Origin: Dermacoccus abyssi
Lineage (GTDB): Bacteria > Actinomycetota > Actinomycetes > Actinomycetales > Dermatophilaceae
Assembly (NCBI RefSeq): GCF_003515945.1
Contig: NZ_QWLM01000003.1
Location: 230,073 to 294,072, forward strand
DNA: 64,000 nucleotides
Direction of reading: 5' to 3'
Part shown: positions 18,209 to 27,212 of the stretch, piece by piece
Layout of the letters: every line of letters begins with the position of its first letter
Numbering within the stretch: position 1 is the stretch's first letter
The notes under the pieces: generated by a model
What the model saw: the letters and a program-made list of their open reading frames with translations, nothing else
Databases searched by the model: none
Told to the model about the DNA's origin: nothing
Made by a program: the position numbers and the translations under genes

Positions 18209-19717
18209 TCAGTTCTCCTGGTAGGCGATCGTCGCCATCATCCCGGCCTCGCCGTGGTAGACGTTGTGGCAATGGGTCAACCACCGGCCGGGGTTGTCGG
18301 CGTCGAACTCGACGCGCAGCGTCGTGCCGGGCAGGACGATCGAGGTGTCCTTGCGCGGCCCGCCGCCGGGAAGCTGGTAGGTGTGCCCGTGCAGGTGCAT
18401 CGGGTGCCACATCGTCGTCGAGTTCTTGAACTCGAGGGCGACCCTTTCCCCGTCGACGATGCCGAGGGCGTCGCGCATCGGCTGGTCCATGTCCATGCGC
18501 TTGCCGTTGATCGCCCAGTCGTACTTCTCCATGCCTCCGGACAGATCGAGAGTGAGCGTGCGGTCGACGCCGCGCTTGGGAAGAGCGACCTTGCTCGCCG
18601 CCCTGAGATCGGCCGCTGTGGCGGGGCTCTTCGTCTGCGGCAGCTTCGCGCTCTTCGACGGGGCCGACCCGGATCCGGTGCGCAGGACGGCGAGGGCCTG
18701 GTCCTGCTTCCCCAGGGCCTCGGCGACGACGGCGAACGCGCCGTCGCCGGCGGTGATGACCGCGTCGTAGCGCTCGCCCATGCCGAGCACGACGCTCTCG
18801 GCCTCATGGGGCTCGACCGGGAAGCCGTCGGTGTGGGTGATCGTCAGCTGGTGCTCGGCGACGCCGAAGCGGAAGGCGGTGTCGCCGCCGGCGTTGATGA
18901 TCCGTAGCCTGATCTTCTCGCCCGGTTTCGCCGTGAAGGTCTGCGGGTCGTTCGCTGGCTTCCCGTTGATCAGGTACAGCGGGTAGTAGACGTCGCCGGC
19001 GTCGCCGCCGAGCAGCGGGGAGGTCGCTCCCATGAGGGTGTTGCCCATCCGCATCGGCCCCATGTCCATGCCGCCGTGGTCCATCATCCCCTTCTCGAGC
19101 TCGGCGAGGACCTCGTCCGGTGTCGTGGTGACGCCGTCGAGCCAGTCGTCCAGGACGATGACCCACTCCTTGTCGTAGTCGGCCTTCTCGTTCGGGTCGT
19201 CGATGATCAGCGGCGCGTACAGGCCGCGGTCGAGCTGGGTGCCGACGTGCGGGTGGAACCAGAACGTGCCCGGCTCGGGGAGCGTGAACTCGTAGGAGAA
19301 GGTCTCGCCCGGCCCGACGGGCTGCTGGGTGAGGCTCGGCACGCCGTCCATGTCGTTGCGCAGCGCGAGGCCGTGCCAGTGCACGGTGGTCGGGTCGGGG
19401 AGATGGTTGGTGAGGGCGACCTTCAGGGTGTCTCCGACGTTGCCGCGCAGGGGCTCGGTCGCCGAGGTTCCGCGGTAGACCCAGGTCTTGGCCGCCTTTC
19501 CGCCGAGGTCGAGGGTGACCGGTTCGGCGGTCAGTGCGCGCTGCACGACCGTGCCGGTGCGGCGGCGCTTGGCCTCGGCCGCGGTGACCGCGGCGCTGTC
19601 GGGCCGGACGAACGAGGTCGTCTTCTTGGTGGTGGAGCTGCAGCCGGCGAGGCCGGCGGCGGTGAGGGCCACTGCGCTGACGGACAGGAACTGGCGGCGG
19701 TTCAGGCTGGAGTGCAT
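18209..19717 (-). CDS. Multicopper oxidase, secreted (CueO/CopA type)
   Basis: A 502-residue laccase-like oxidase expected to detoxify Cu(I) outside the membrane. The N-terminus has a Tat motif (NRRQFLS, residues 6-12) and a lipobox (LAGC, Cys26), so the folded enzyme is probably exported by Tat and anchored as a lipoprotein. The copper-ligand motifs are complete: HWHG, WFHPHVG, HPMHLHGH and HCHNVYHGEAGM (type 1 site with axial Met). A Met/His/Gly-rich segment (MDHGGMDMGPMRMGN, about residue 212) could bind extra Cu(I). GAAGGA precedes the ATG. It is transcribed towards tetR-MFS and away from the copZ operon. No CsoR-like box is seen directly upstream. Confidence 0.94.
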   Translation of the reverse strand: MHSSLNRRQFLSVSAVALTAAGLAGCSSTTKKTTSFVRPDSAAVTAAEAKRRRTGTVVQRALTAEPVTLDLGGKAAKTWVYRGTSATEPLRGNVGDTLKVALTNHLPDPTTVHWHGLALRNDMDGVPSLTQQPVGPGETFSYEFTLPEPGTFWFHPHVGTQLDRGLYAPLIIDDPNEKADYDKEWVIVLDDWLDGVTTTPDEVLAELEKGMMDHGGMDMGPMRMGNTLMGATSPLLGGDAGDVYYPLYLINGKPANDPQTFTAKPGEKIRLRIINAGGDTAFRFGVAEHQLTITHTDGFPVEPHEAESVVLGMGERYDAVITAGDGAFAVVAEALGKQDQALAVLRTGSGSAPSKSAKLPQTKSPATAADLRAASKVALPKRGVDRTLTLDLSGGMEKYDWAINGKRMDMDQPMRDALGIVDGERVALEFKNSTTMWHPMHLHGHTYQLPGGGPRKDTSIVLPGTTLRVEFDADNPGRWLTHCHNVYHGEAGMMATIAYQEN

Positions 19718-19894
19718 GGGTGATGTCCTTCTGGGTCGATGGTGAGCGGTGCCACGGCATCGAGCCGATGCGCTCGACGATCACGAGTGATCGGAGGCGC
19801 AGGGCTGCCTGGACCCGGAAGAGGGGCCAGCGTTCTGGGATACGGTGTCGTGGCAGGCACGGCAGGGTTTTGGACTCGCCGAGATGGCTGATTG

Positions 19895-19913
19895 AAGAGC
19901 GCCGCATCGGCGC
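19895..19913 (-). terminator. Hairpin after the DUF6153-like gene
   Basis: GAGCGCCG (19895-19902) and CGGCGCTC (19906-19913) form an 8-bp stem with a 3-base loop, 11 bases after the stop at 19924 on the minus strand. It is followed there by TTCAATC, only a weak U-tract. Confidence 0.5.
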
Positions 19914-19923
19914 TCCTCCGTGC

Positions 19924-20361
19924 TCACGTTCGGTAGATCGACAGCTCCAGATGCGTCAGCGCGAACCGGCGAGGCGTCTCCGACGGCGGCGTCGGCATGG
20001 GCGCAGAGACTGGTGTGGGCACAGCCGCGAACGGCGGAACCGGGAGGGCCGGGACGCTCTTGCCCGTCGGCACGGAAACGCAGGTGGAGCCGCCACCGCC
20101 GCTCATGGCGTCCGCGCAGCCGCCGGAGCCGTGCACCATGCCGCGCGCTCCGGACGCGATCGGCACTGGCGTGACCGCAGCGCCGGTCACGCCGTGCGAT
20201 GCCCGGGACGCGTGACCCGGCGAGGCCATCGAGGCGGTCGCCGCCGCGGGCCCGCCGACCAGCGCATGCATGCCGAGGAGGCCTGAGATCAGCAGCGCCA
20301 CGAGGACGACGAACTGCAGCCGGTGCCGGCTGCGGCAGCGTTCGTCGGTCGCGGTCTCCAC
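19924..20361 (-). CDS. Secreted DUF6153-like protein, probably copper-responsive
   Basis: A 145-residue protein beginning VETATDERCRSRHRLQ. One N-terminal hydrophobic segment (FVVLVALLISGLLGMHALV) acts as a signal or anchor. The exported part has paired cysteines (GGCADAM and STCVSVP), a Met/His/Gly stretch (ARGMVHGSGGCADAMSGG) and a C-terminal RRFALTHLELSIYRT. This resembles the actinobacterial DUF6153 family as I recall it; function unknown. GTG start at 20361, six bases after a TATGGT -10 (leaderless). A CsoR-like palindrome covers this promoter, and the gene is divergent from copZ, so it is likely a periplasmic copper-response protein. Confidence 0.7.
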   Translation of the reverse strand: METATDERCRSRHRLQFVVLVALLISGLLGMHALVGGPAAATASMASPGHASRASHGVTGAAVTPVPIASGARGMVHGSGGCADAMSGGGGSTCVSVPTGKSVPALPVPPFAAVPTPVSAPMPTPPSETPRRFALTHLELSIYRT

Positions 20362-20367
20362 ATCCCC

Positions 20368-20387
20368 ACCATACCCCGGTGGCGTAT
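20368..20387 (-). promoter_or_regulatory. CsoR-like operator/promoter of the DUF6153-like gene
   Basis: The palindrome ATACCCCGGTGGCGTAT lies at 20371-20387, and the minus-strand -10 TATGGT at 20368-20373 overlaps its edge. The arms match the ATACCCC/GGGGTAT pattern of the perfect box at 27163-27179 with one changed base. A bound CsoR would cover the RNA polymerase site until copper releases it. Confidence 0.6.
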
Positions 20388-20439
20388 TCCTTCGGCATGG
20401 CGGGCCCATTCGGCGACGAGTCCGGACCGCCTTGCGGGA

Positions 20440-20493
20440 ATACCCATGGGGGGGTGTACGGTTGCATCTCGTACAGGTACCCAGTAGGGGTAC
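20440..20493 (+). promoter_or_regulatory. copZ promoter with CsoR-like operators
   Basis: -35 TTGCAT (20462-20467), 17-bp spacer, -10 TAGGGG (20485-20490). The inverted repeat GTACCC-agta-GGGGTAC (20477-20493) sits over the -10. A second, weaker box (ATACCC...GGGGGTGT, about 20440-20457) lies upstream of the -35. Both resemble known CsoR sites. The arrangement predicts copper-induced transcription of copZ and the coupled downstream genes. Confidence 0.6.
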
Positions 20494-20515
20494 GACCACA
20501 CGAGGAGGATATCCG

Positions 20516-20725
20516 ATGGCTGCGAACGAGTACCAGGTGACGGGCATGACCTGCGGGCACTGCGAGATGTCGATCCGCGAGGAGGTCGGCGAGATCTCCG
20601 GCGTCACCGACATCCAGGTCAGCGCGCAGACGGGCAAGCTCGTCGTCACCGCCTCCGACGAGGTCGACGACGCGAAGGTCCTGGCCGCGGTCGAGGAGGC
20701 CGGCTACTCGGCGGTGCGCGTCTGA
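20516..20725 (+). CDS. copZ: Copper chaperone CopZ (HMA domain)
   Basis: A 69-residue single heavy-metal-associated domain with the Cu(I)-binding motif GMTCGHC (Cys13, Cys16) and a conserved C-terminal EEAGYSA loop. Strong ribosome site GAGGAGG before the ATG. It carries cytosolic Cu(I) to the CopA ATPase encoded 1 kb downstream and may deliver copper to CsoR. Its stop overlaps the next ATG (TGATG), so the following secreted protein is translationally coupled. Confidence 0.95.
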   Translation: MAANEYQVTGMTCGHCEMSIREEVGEISGVTDIQVSAQTGKLVVTASDEVDDAKVLAAVEEAGYSAVRV

Positions 20726-21627
20726 TGAAGGCACCGGTCAGGCTCGCGGCCTACGGCGCGGGGCTGGCGGTGGCGTTCGGCGGAGCCTTCGGGCTCGCCG
20801 GGGTCGCCGTCCCCGACAGCGTCGTGGCCGCCTGGGCGCAGAGCAGCGAGACGAGGACGCACGGCGAGGGCCACGGCGGATCCGAGCAGGAGCCGGCGAC
20901 GGAGGCCGTGAACGGCGTCTCGGCCAGCGCGGACGGCTACGCCCTCTCCCCGGTGAAGGCACCGGCCGGGACGGACGCCGCCGGCACGCTGAGCTTCCAG
21001 ATCCTCGACGAGGACGGGAAGCCGATGACCGCGTACACCAGCACGCACGAGAAGGATCTGCACCTGATCGTGGTGCGCACCGACGGGGCCGAGTTCCGCC
21101 ACGTGCACCCGGTCCTGGACGAGGCCACCGGCACCTGGTCGGTGCCGTCGTGGAGCTGGGAGGCGGCCGGCACGTACCGCGCGTACGCCGACTTCACCCC
21201 GGCCGGGCAGGACGCCGAGGGCATCACGCTCACCCGCACCGTCGAGGTGGCGGGGGACGTCGCCCCGGTCACGGCCGAGCCGACGCGCACCGACGAGGTC
21301 GACGGCTACACCGTCGCCCTCGACGGCGACCTCGCCGCCGGCACCACCAGCGACCTCACGATCACCGTGGAGCGCGACGGGAAGCCGGTTACGAAGCTCC
21401 AGCCGTACCTCGGCGCGTTCGGCCACCTGGTCGCGCTGCGCGAGGGCGACCTGGCCTACCTGCACGTGCACCCCGCCGGCGACGAGCCCCAGCCGGGCGA
21501 CGTCGGAGGCCCGGACGTCGGCTTCGCCGCCGAGGTCCCCACCGCCGGCCGCTACCTGCTGTACCTGGACTTCCAGGTCGACGGCCAGGTCCGCACCGCC
21601 GAGTTCGTGGTCGACGCCGGGCACTGA
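20725..21627 (+). CDS. Secreted/membrane-anchored copper-module protein with two HVHP motifs
   Basis: A 300-residue protein with an N-terminal signal or anchor ([20 protein letters not shown]) and a His/Glu-rich linker ([12 protein letters not shown]). Two related beta-rich repeats follow, each carrying an HVHP motif ([10 protein letters not shown] about residue 113, [10 protein letters not shown] about residue 248) and an aromatic strand near its end ([18 protein letters not shown]). I know similar proteins only as uncharacterised heavy-metal-associated proteins; a YtkA/FixH-like beta fold is possible. The duplicated His motifs suggest a periplasmic copper-binding role. It overlaps copZ by one base (TGATG) and precedes copA by 77 bp, so it is part of the operon. 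Confidence 0.85.
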   Translation: MKAPVRLAAYGAGLAVAFGGAFGLAGVAVPDSVVAAWAQSSETRTHGEGHGGSEQEPATEAVNGVSASADGYALSPVKAPAGTDAAGTLSFQILDEDGKPMTAYTSTHEKDLHLIVVRTDGAEFRHVHPVLDEATGTWSVPSWSWEAAGTYRAYADFTPAGQDAEGITLTRTVEVAGDVAPVTAEPTRTDEVDGYTVALDGDLAAGTTSDLTITVERDGKPVTKLQPYLGAFGHLVALREGDLAYLHVHPAGDEPQPGDVGGPDVGFAAEVPTAGRYLLYLDFQVDGQVRTAEFVVDAGH

Positions 21628-21704
21628 GCCCGCACGACCCACCGCATCATGACGACCGCCTGCACGATCCGGTCGCCGCAGAGCTGAAGAGAGAAGGAAA
21701 GAGG

Positions 21705-23968
21705 ATGACTGCACCAGCGCCGCAGATCGCGGACGCCGGCATCGAACTGGAGATCGGCGGGATGACCTGCGCCTCCTGCGCGAACCGGATCGAGAAGAAG
21801 CTCAACAAGCTCGACGGCGTCTCCGCGACGGTCAACTACGCCACCGAGAAGGCGAAGGTCACCATGCCCGCCGGGTACGACCCGGCCCTGCTAGTCGCGG
21901 AGGTCGAGAAGACCGGCTACACCGCCGCCCTGCCCAGGCCCAAGGACGCCGCGGCCGACGCGGCCTCCGACGCCGGGGACGACGACCCGGAGCTGACCTC
22001 GCTCAAGCACCGCCTGATCGGGGCGATCGTGCTCACCGTCCCGGTGATCGCGATGGCCATGGTCCCCGCCCTGCAGTTCACCTACTGGCAGTGGGCCTCC
22101 CTCGCCCTGGCAGCGCCGGTGATTGTGTGGGCGGCCTGGCCGTTCCACAAGGCCGCCTGGACGAACCTGCGCCACGGCACCGCGACGATGGACACGCTCA
22201 TCTCGATGGGCACGACCGCGGCGTTCCTGTGGTCGCTGTACGCGCTGTTCCTCGGCACCGCCGGCACCCCGGGCATGACGCACCCGTTCGAGTTCACCCT
22301 CGCGCCGTCCGACGGCGCGGGGAACATCTACCTCGAGGCCGCGGCAGGGGTGACGATGTTCATCCTCGCCGGCCGCTACTTCGAGAAGCGGTCCAAGCGC
22401 GAGGCCGGTGCCGCCCTGCGGGCGCTGCTCGAGCTCGGCGCGAAGGAGGTCTCGGTTCTGCGGAACGGGGCCGAGGTCAAGATCCCGACCTCCGAGCTCC
22501 AGGTCGGCGACGAGTTCGTCGTCCGCCCCGGCGAGAAGATCGCCACCGACGGCACGGTCGTCTCCGGCACCTCCGCCGTGGACGCGTCCATGCTGACCGG
22601 CGAGTCCGTGCCCGTCGAGGTCGTCGCCGGCGACCCGGTCACCGGCGCGACCGTCAACGCCGGCGGACGCCTCGTCGTCCGGGCGACCCGCGTCGGCTCC
22701 GACACCCAGCTGGCGCAGATGGCCAAGCTCGTCGAGGACGCCCAGACCGGCAAGGCCGAGGTCCAGCGCCTGGCCGACAGGATCTCCGGCGTGTTCGTGC
22801 CGATCGTGATCCTCATCGCCGTCGCTACCCTCGGCGCGTGGCTCGGTGCCGGCTTCCCCGTCTCGGCGGCGTTCACGGCCGCGGTCGCGGTGCTCGTCAT
22901 CGCGTGCCCCTGCGCCCTGGGCCTGGCAACGCCGACGGCGCTGATGGTCGGCACCGGACGCGGCGCGCAGATGGGCGTGCTGATCAAGGGCCCGGAGGTC
23001 CTGGAGTCCACCCGCAAGGTCGACACCGCGGTGCTGGACAAGACCGGCACCGTCACCACCGGCAAGATGACCCTGGTCGACGCGCTTACCGAACCCGGCA
23101 CAGACCGCGCCGAGATGCTCCGCCTCGCAGGCGCGCTGGAGGACGCCTCCGAGCACCCCATCGCCCAGGCGATCGCCAAGGGTGCGGTCCAGGAGACCGG
23201 CCAGCTGCCGACGCCTGAGGACTTCGCCAACATCGAGGGCAAGGGCGTGCAGGGCGTCGTCGACGGGCACGCGGTGCTCGTCGGCCGGGAGTCGCTGCTG
23301 GCCGACTGGTTTCAGCGCCTCTCCCCCGAGGTCGCGCCGCCAAGGCCGCGGCCGAGGGCGAGGGCAAGACCGTCGTCGCCGTCGGCTGGGACGGGCAGGC
23401 CCGCGGGATCCTCGTGGTCGCCGACGCCGGCAAGCCCACCAGCGCCGAGGCGATCCAGGGCCTGAAGGACCTGGGCCTGACCCCGGTGCTGCTCACCGGA
23501 GACAACGAGGCCGTGGCCAAGCGGATCGCCGCCGAGGCGGGCATCGACCAGGTCATCGCCGAGGTCCTGCCCAAGGACAAGGTCGCCGTCGTCACCCGCC
23601 TGCAGGGCGAGGGGAGGGTCGTCGCCATGGTCGGCGACGGCGTCAACGACGCCCCCGCCCTGGCACAGGCCGACCTGGGCCTGGCGATGGGCACCGGCAC
23701 CGACGTCGCGATCGAAGCCAGTGACATCACCCTGGTCCGCGGGGACCTGCGGGCCGCGGTCGACGCGATCCGGCTGTCCCGCAAGACCCTGGGCACGATC
23801 AGGACCAACCTGTTTTGGGCCTTCGCCTACAACGTCGCGGCCATCCCGGTCGCCGCGCTGGGCATGCTCAACCCCATGCTCGCAGGCGCGGCGATGGCGT
23901 TCTCCAGCGTCTTCGTCGTCGGCAACAGCCTCCGCCTGCGCGGGTTCAAGAGCGTCGCCAAGCAGTAA
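21705..23968 (+). pseudogene. copA: Copper-exporting P-type ATPase CopA, interrupted by a -1 frameshift
   Basis: Joined across the shift, this is a P1B-1 Cu(I) ATPase of about 754 residues. An N-terminal HMA domain (GMTCASC, residues 19-25) is followed by membrane helices, the actuator motif TGES, the CPC transport site (IACPCALG), the phosphorylation motif DKTGT and the GDGVNDAP hinge. ATG at 21705 with AAGGA upstream. The first frame runs past a point near 23335, where GTCGCG-CCGCC should read GTCGCGGCCGCC, and ends at 23465. The rest of the protein continues in the next frame to 23968. Loss of one G restores everything if corrected, so this may be a sequence error. If real, the protein lacks the GDGVND half and is inactive. 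Confidence 0.9.
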
Positions 23969-24019
23969 CGCTGCGAACCACCCCTCCCCATCACACCAAG
24001 CGAAAGGTATCCACCGAGA

Positions 24020-24316
24020 ATGACGAACGACGCCCAGACCACGTCCAGCTGCTGCAGCACCACCTCCGCGCAGCAGGTTCCGGAGAGCCTGCCTATGGCA
24101 TCCAGCTGCTGCGGAGGCAGCGCGAAGCAGCAGATGCCCACCGCCGCCGACACCACCACCTGCCCCGTCATGGTCGGCACCCCGGTCGTCAAGGCCGTCG
24201 CCGAAGCCCAGGGCCTCTTCCGCGACTTCGAGGGCCAGCGCTACTGGTTCTGCTGCGCCAGCTGCGGCCCGGCCTTCGACTCCGACCCGGCCAAGTACGC
24301 CGCCAACATGGCGTGA
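24020..24316 (+). CDS. Cys-rich YHS-domain protein
   Basis: A 98-residue protein. The N-terminal half has two vicinal cysteine pairs (SSCCSTT, SSCCGGS). The C-terminal half is a YHS metal-binding domain (CPVMVGTPV, then GQRYWFCCASCGPAFDSDP). YHS domains with CPVM and FCC.SC motifs occur in or beside copper and heavy-metal ATPases. Here it sits between copA and csoR in the same orientation and is probably a small cytosolic copper buffer or delivery protein. No signal peptide. The ATG at 24020 follows a GAAAGG at about ten bases. Confidence 0.85.
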   Translation: MTNDAQTTSSCCSTTSAQQVPESLPMASSCCGGSAKQQMPTAADTTTCPVMVGTPVVKAVAEAQGLFRDFEGQRYWFCCASCGPAFDSDPAKYAANMA

Positions 24317-24384
24317 CCCCTCGGCGCGCGGGGCCCGCGGCACGAACCGCCGCAGGTCCCGCCGCCCGATCGGAGCGAACCGGC

Positions 24385-24732
24385 ATGACCACCCCGACCA
24401 CAGCAACCGACGCCCAGCGCGCCGCCTGTCCCTCCGACGAGGGCGCGGCCGTGCACGGTTACATCAGCGACAAGACCAAGTACCGCCACCGGCTGCGCCG
24501 CCTGGAGGGCCAGGTCCGCGGCATCGACCGGATGGTCGACCAGGAGCGGTACTGCATCGACATCCTCACCCAGATCTCTGCAATTACCCGGGCTCTCGAA
24601 GGCGTCGCCCTCTCCCTGCTCGACGACCACCTCAAGCACTGCCTGCTCGACGCCGCCGTCGCCGGCGGCCCGGTCAGCGAGCAGCAGCTCGAGGAGGCCT
24701 CGCAGGCCATCTCCCGCCTCGTGCGCTCCTAG
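24385..24732 (+). CDS. csoR: Copper-sensing repressor CsoR (first copy)
   Basis: A 115-residue all-helical repressor of the CsoR/RcnR family. The Cu(I) ligand triad is present with canonical spacing: Cys57, His82, Cys86 (RYCIDIL, DHLKHCLL). Apo-protein binds GC-rich palindromes like those at 20371, 20477 and 27163 and releases them on binding Cu(I). ATG at 24385 with CGGAGCG upstream. It follows the YHS gene and precedes the flavoprotein gene on the same strand, so it probably autoregulates as part of the operon. Confidence 0.94.
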   Translation: MTTPTTATDAQRAACPSDEGAAVHGYISDKTKYRHRLRRLEGQVRGIDRMVDQERYCIDILTQISAITRALEGVALSLLDDHLKHCLLDAAVAGGPVSEQQLEEASQAISRLVRS

Positions 24733-24774
24733 AACCAGCCCATCGACGACGACCAGCACCAGGAGTACCCAGCC

Positions 24775-25919
24775 ATGACCACGAAGCACGTCCTCGTCCT
24801 CGGCGCAGGAGCGGCCGGCACCGCCGCCGCCCGCGCCCTCGCGCCCAGCGAGGACGTCCGCGTCACGCTCGTGGCCCGGACCGGGGAGATCCCGTATACC
24901 CGGATGCTCGTCAAGGGCGTCGCATTCGGCCCCACCCCGCCGGAGATGATCAGGCTCCCGCTGCCGGACGTCGAGGTCCTCGCCGACACCGTCGCCGAGG
25001 TCGACGCGGCCGCTCGGCGGGTCGGCCTGGCGTCCGGCGCGCACCCGGACTACGACGCCCTCGTCGTCGCCACCGGAAGCGCGCCACGCATGCTGTCCGC
25101 CGACGTCCTCGGCGAGGAGGCCGCGGCCTCCGGCCGGGTGAGCGCCCTGCACTCGCTCGAGGACGCCCAGCAGATCCGCGCGCTGCTCACTGGCCTCGGC
25201 CGGCCCGCCCGGGTCGCCGTCCACGGCGGCGGGATCATCGCCGCCGAGACCGCCTCGACGCTGCACGCCGACGGCCACGACGTCGTCCTTGTGGCGCGCA
25301 GTGAGGTGCCCGGCGTCGCCGCGTTCGGCGCACCCGTCGCGGAGCACCTGGCCGCGGAGCACGCGGAGCGGGTGACCACCCGCTTCGGCCGGACGCTCCA
25401 GCACGTCGACGCCGCCGACGCCGGCGTCGAGACGACGCTCGACGACGGTCCCGGGTCGAGTCGGACCTGCTGCTGATCGCGCTCGGCACCATCCCCGCGG
25501 CCCCGGCACCCTGGACCGGCGGCATCGACGTCGACGACCGGCTCCGCGCCGGAGAAGATCACGTGTACGCGGCCGGGGGCGTCGCCGTCCACCACGATGA
25601 GGCGCTGGGGACCTGGCGCATCGACCACTGGGAGGACGCCGCCGCCCAGGGCGCGCACGCCGCCCAGTCGGCGCTGCACGGCCTCGGCCTGGCCGACGAC
25701 CCCGGCGCGTACCTGCCCCGCAGCCCCTACATGGCCATGGTCCACGGCCTCATGGTCTCCGGCGTCGGGACCACCGTCGGCGCGCCGGCCGTTCCCGAAG
25801 ACGTCCAGGAGTTCGTCGTCCGCCACGAGAAGGACGGCCTCGTCGTCGGCGTCACCGGCGTCGACGCGGTCGGCACCGTCTACGCGTGGGGTCAACGGCT
25901 CCACGGCGTGCAGGTCTGA
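24775..25919 (+). pseudogene. Ferredoxin-reductase-like FAD/NAD(P) oxidoreductase, -1 frameshift
   Basis: Joined, about 381 residues: an FAD-binding Rossmann motif (VLGAGAAGTAAA, residues 7-18), a second NAD(P)-binding motif (VHGGGIIAAETA) and a C-terminal FAD-binding motif (VYAAGGVAVH) followed by RIDHWEDAAAQGAHAA. This pattern is typical of ferredoxin/rubredoxin reductases of aromatic dioxygenase systems. The frame breaks near 25447, where GACGACGG-TCCC should have a third G. The first part ends at 25476 and the C-terminal part continues in the other frame to 25919. No ferredoxin gene is nearby. It may reduce copper or thiols in this island, but that is a guess. Confidence 0.82.
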
Positions 25920-25922
25920 GCC

Positions 25923-27158
25923 GTGGCTGGAGACTGTACGACGACCTCCCGCCGCGGAGGGTTCGCGCTCGCCCTGGCGGCGACGATCCTGACGATGGCG
26001 GCCGCCAGCGCGCCCTCGCTGTTCTACCCGCAGGTCGCCGAGCGCCTCGGCCTGCTCCCGGTCGCGACCACGCTGGTGTTCGCCGTCTACGCCTTCACCC
26101 TGCTGGCCGCCCTGCTGTGCCTGGGATCGGTGTCCGACCGGCTTGGCCGGCGGCCGGTAATCGCGACGGGCTCGCTCGTGCTCGCCGGGAGCCTGCTGCT
26201 GTTTTGGTCCGCCGGGAGCCTGGCGACCCTGCTGGTCGCCCGCGCCCTGCAGGGAGCCGCGGCCGGGGTGCTCGTGCCGGCGATGTCGGCCATGCTGATC
26301 GACTTCGAGCCGCCGTCGCGGCCCGGCAGCGCCGCCCTGTGGAACACCATCGGGCCGATGCTGGGCCTGGCCACCGGAGCGCTCGGCGCGGCCGTCCTCC
26401 TCGACGTCACCGCCGATCCGTCCCTGGCCGTGTTCGGCGTCCTGGTCGCCGCGTTCGCGGCCGTCGCGGCGCTGGTGTGGGCCACGCCCGAGGCGGTCGC
26501 CCGGACTCGGGTCCGCCACGGCGACCTGCGCCCGGCCTTCAGCGTCCCGCCTGGCGTCCGGCCGATGCTCGCCGCCGGCGTGCCGGCGATCGTCGCCGGA
26601 TGGGCCACCAACGGGCTCTTCCTCGCCCTCGGCGCGGGCCTGGTGCGCAGCGAGCTCGGCGGCACCACGCACACCGCCGCGGGAGTCGTCATCTCGACCC
26701 TGGCGATCGCCGGGATCCTCGCCTCGCGGCTGCTCCAGCAGCACTCCGCCCGCACGATCAGCCTCTACGCCACCAGCGCCCTGGCGCTCGGCACCGCGCT
26801 CAGCCTGGGCGCGCTCGCCCTGCACTCCTACCCGGGCTACGTCGCCTCGGTCGCGGTCGTGGGCTCCGGGTTCGGCACCGCGTTCCTCGGCGTCCTGCGC
26901 ACCATCATGCCGGCCACCCAGCCCTCGCAGCGAGCAGCCGTGATGGCCGTGGTCTACACCGTCGCCTACCTCGCCTTCGGCGTACCCACCATCATCGCCG
27001 GCCTGCTCGTCCCGGCGCTGACGCTCGCCGGGACGATGATGCTGCTCGGCGCGGCCATCGCCGTCCTCGCCGTCGTCGCCACGATCCTGCGCGCGCGCAT
27101 CCCGGACAGGACCCCGAGTCGCGCGCGAGGAGAGGACACCAAGAATCGACGCCCTTGA
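25923..27158 (+). CDS. MFS transporter (12 TM), island-encoded
   Basis: A 411-residue major facilitator with about 12 hydrophobic segments and motif A (SDRLGRRP) between helices 2 and 3. GTG start at 25923, three bases after the flavoprotein stop, so probably co-translated. Its position between the flavoprotein and a CsoR-controlled lipoprotein suggests a role in metal stress, but nothing in the sequence identifies the substrate. It could be a copper or metallophore exporter, or a drug pump carried along. Confidence 0.85.
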   Translation: MAGDCTTTSRRGGFALALAATILTMAAASAPSLFYPQVAERLGLLPVATTLVFAVYAFTLLAALLCLGSVSDRLGRRPVIATGSLVLAGSLLLFWSAGSLATLLVARALQGAAAGVLVPAMSAMLIDFEPPSRPGSAALWNTIGPMLGLATGALGAAVLLDVTADPSLAVFGVLVAAFAAVAALVWATPEAVARTRVRHGDLRPAFSVPPGVRPMLAAGVPAIVAGWATNGLFLALGAGLVRSELGGTTHTAAGVVISTLAIAGILASRLLQQHSARTISLYATSALALGTALSLGALALHSYPGYVASVAVVGSGFGTAFLGVLRTIMPATQPSQRAAVMAVVYTVAYLAFGVPTIIAGLLVPALTLAGTMMLLGAAIAVLAVVATILRARIPDRTPSRARGEDTKNRRP

Positions 27159-27182
27159 AGGAATACCCCATGGGGGTATAGG
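27155..27182 (+). promoter_or_regulatory. CsoR-controlled promoter of the DUF1541 lipoprotein
   Basis: -35 TTGAAG (27155-27160), 16-bp spacer, -10 TATAGG (27177-27182). The near-perfect palindrome ATACCCCATGGGGGTAT (27163-27179) fills the spacer and touches the -10. It is the best CsoR-type box in the window and gives a clear repressor-occlusion geometry. Confidence 0.7.
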
Positions 27183-27212
27183 GTTATCAAAACAGAACGG
27201 ACAGGAGCACAC

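Noticed and set aside
25050..27212. A 720-codon minus-strand open frame across the flavoprotein and MFS genes
   Set aside because: Gly/Arg/Asp/Gln low-complexity shadow; the plus-strand frames have clear domains and ribosome sites.
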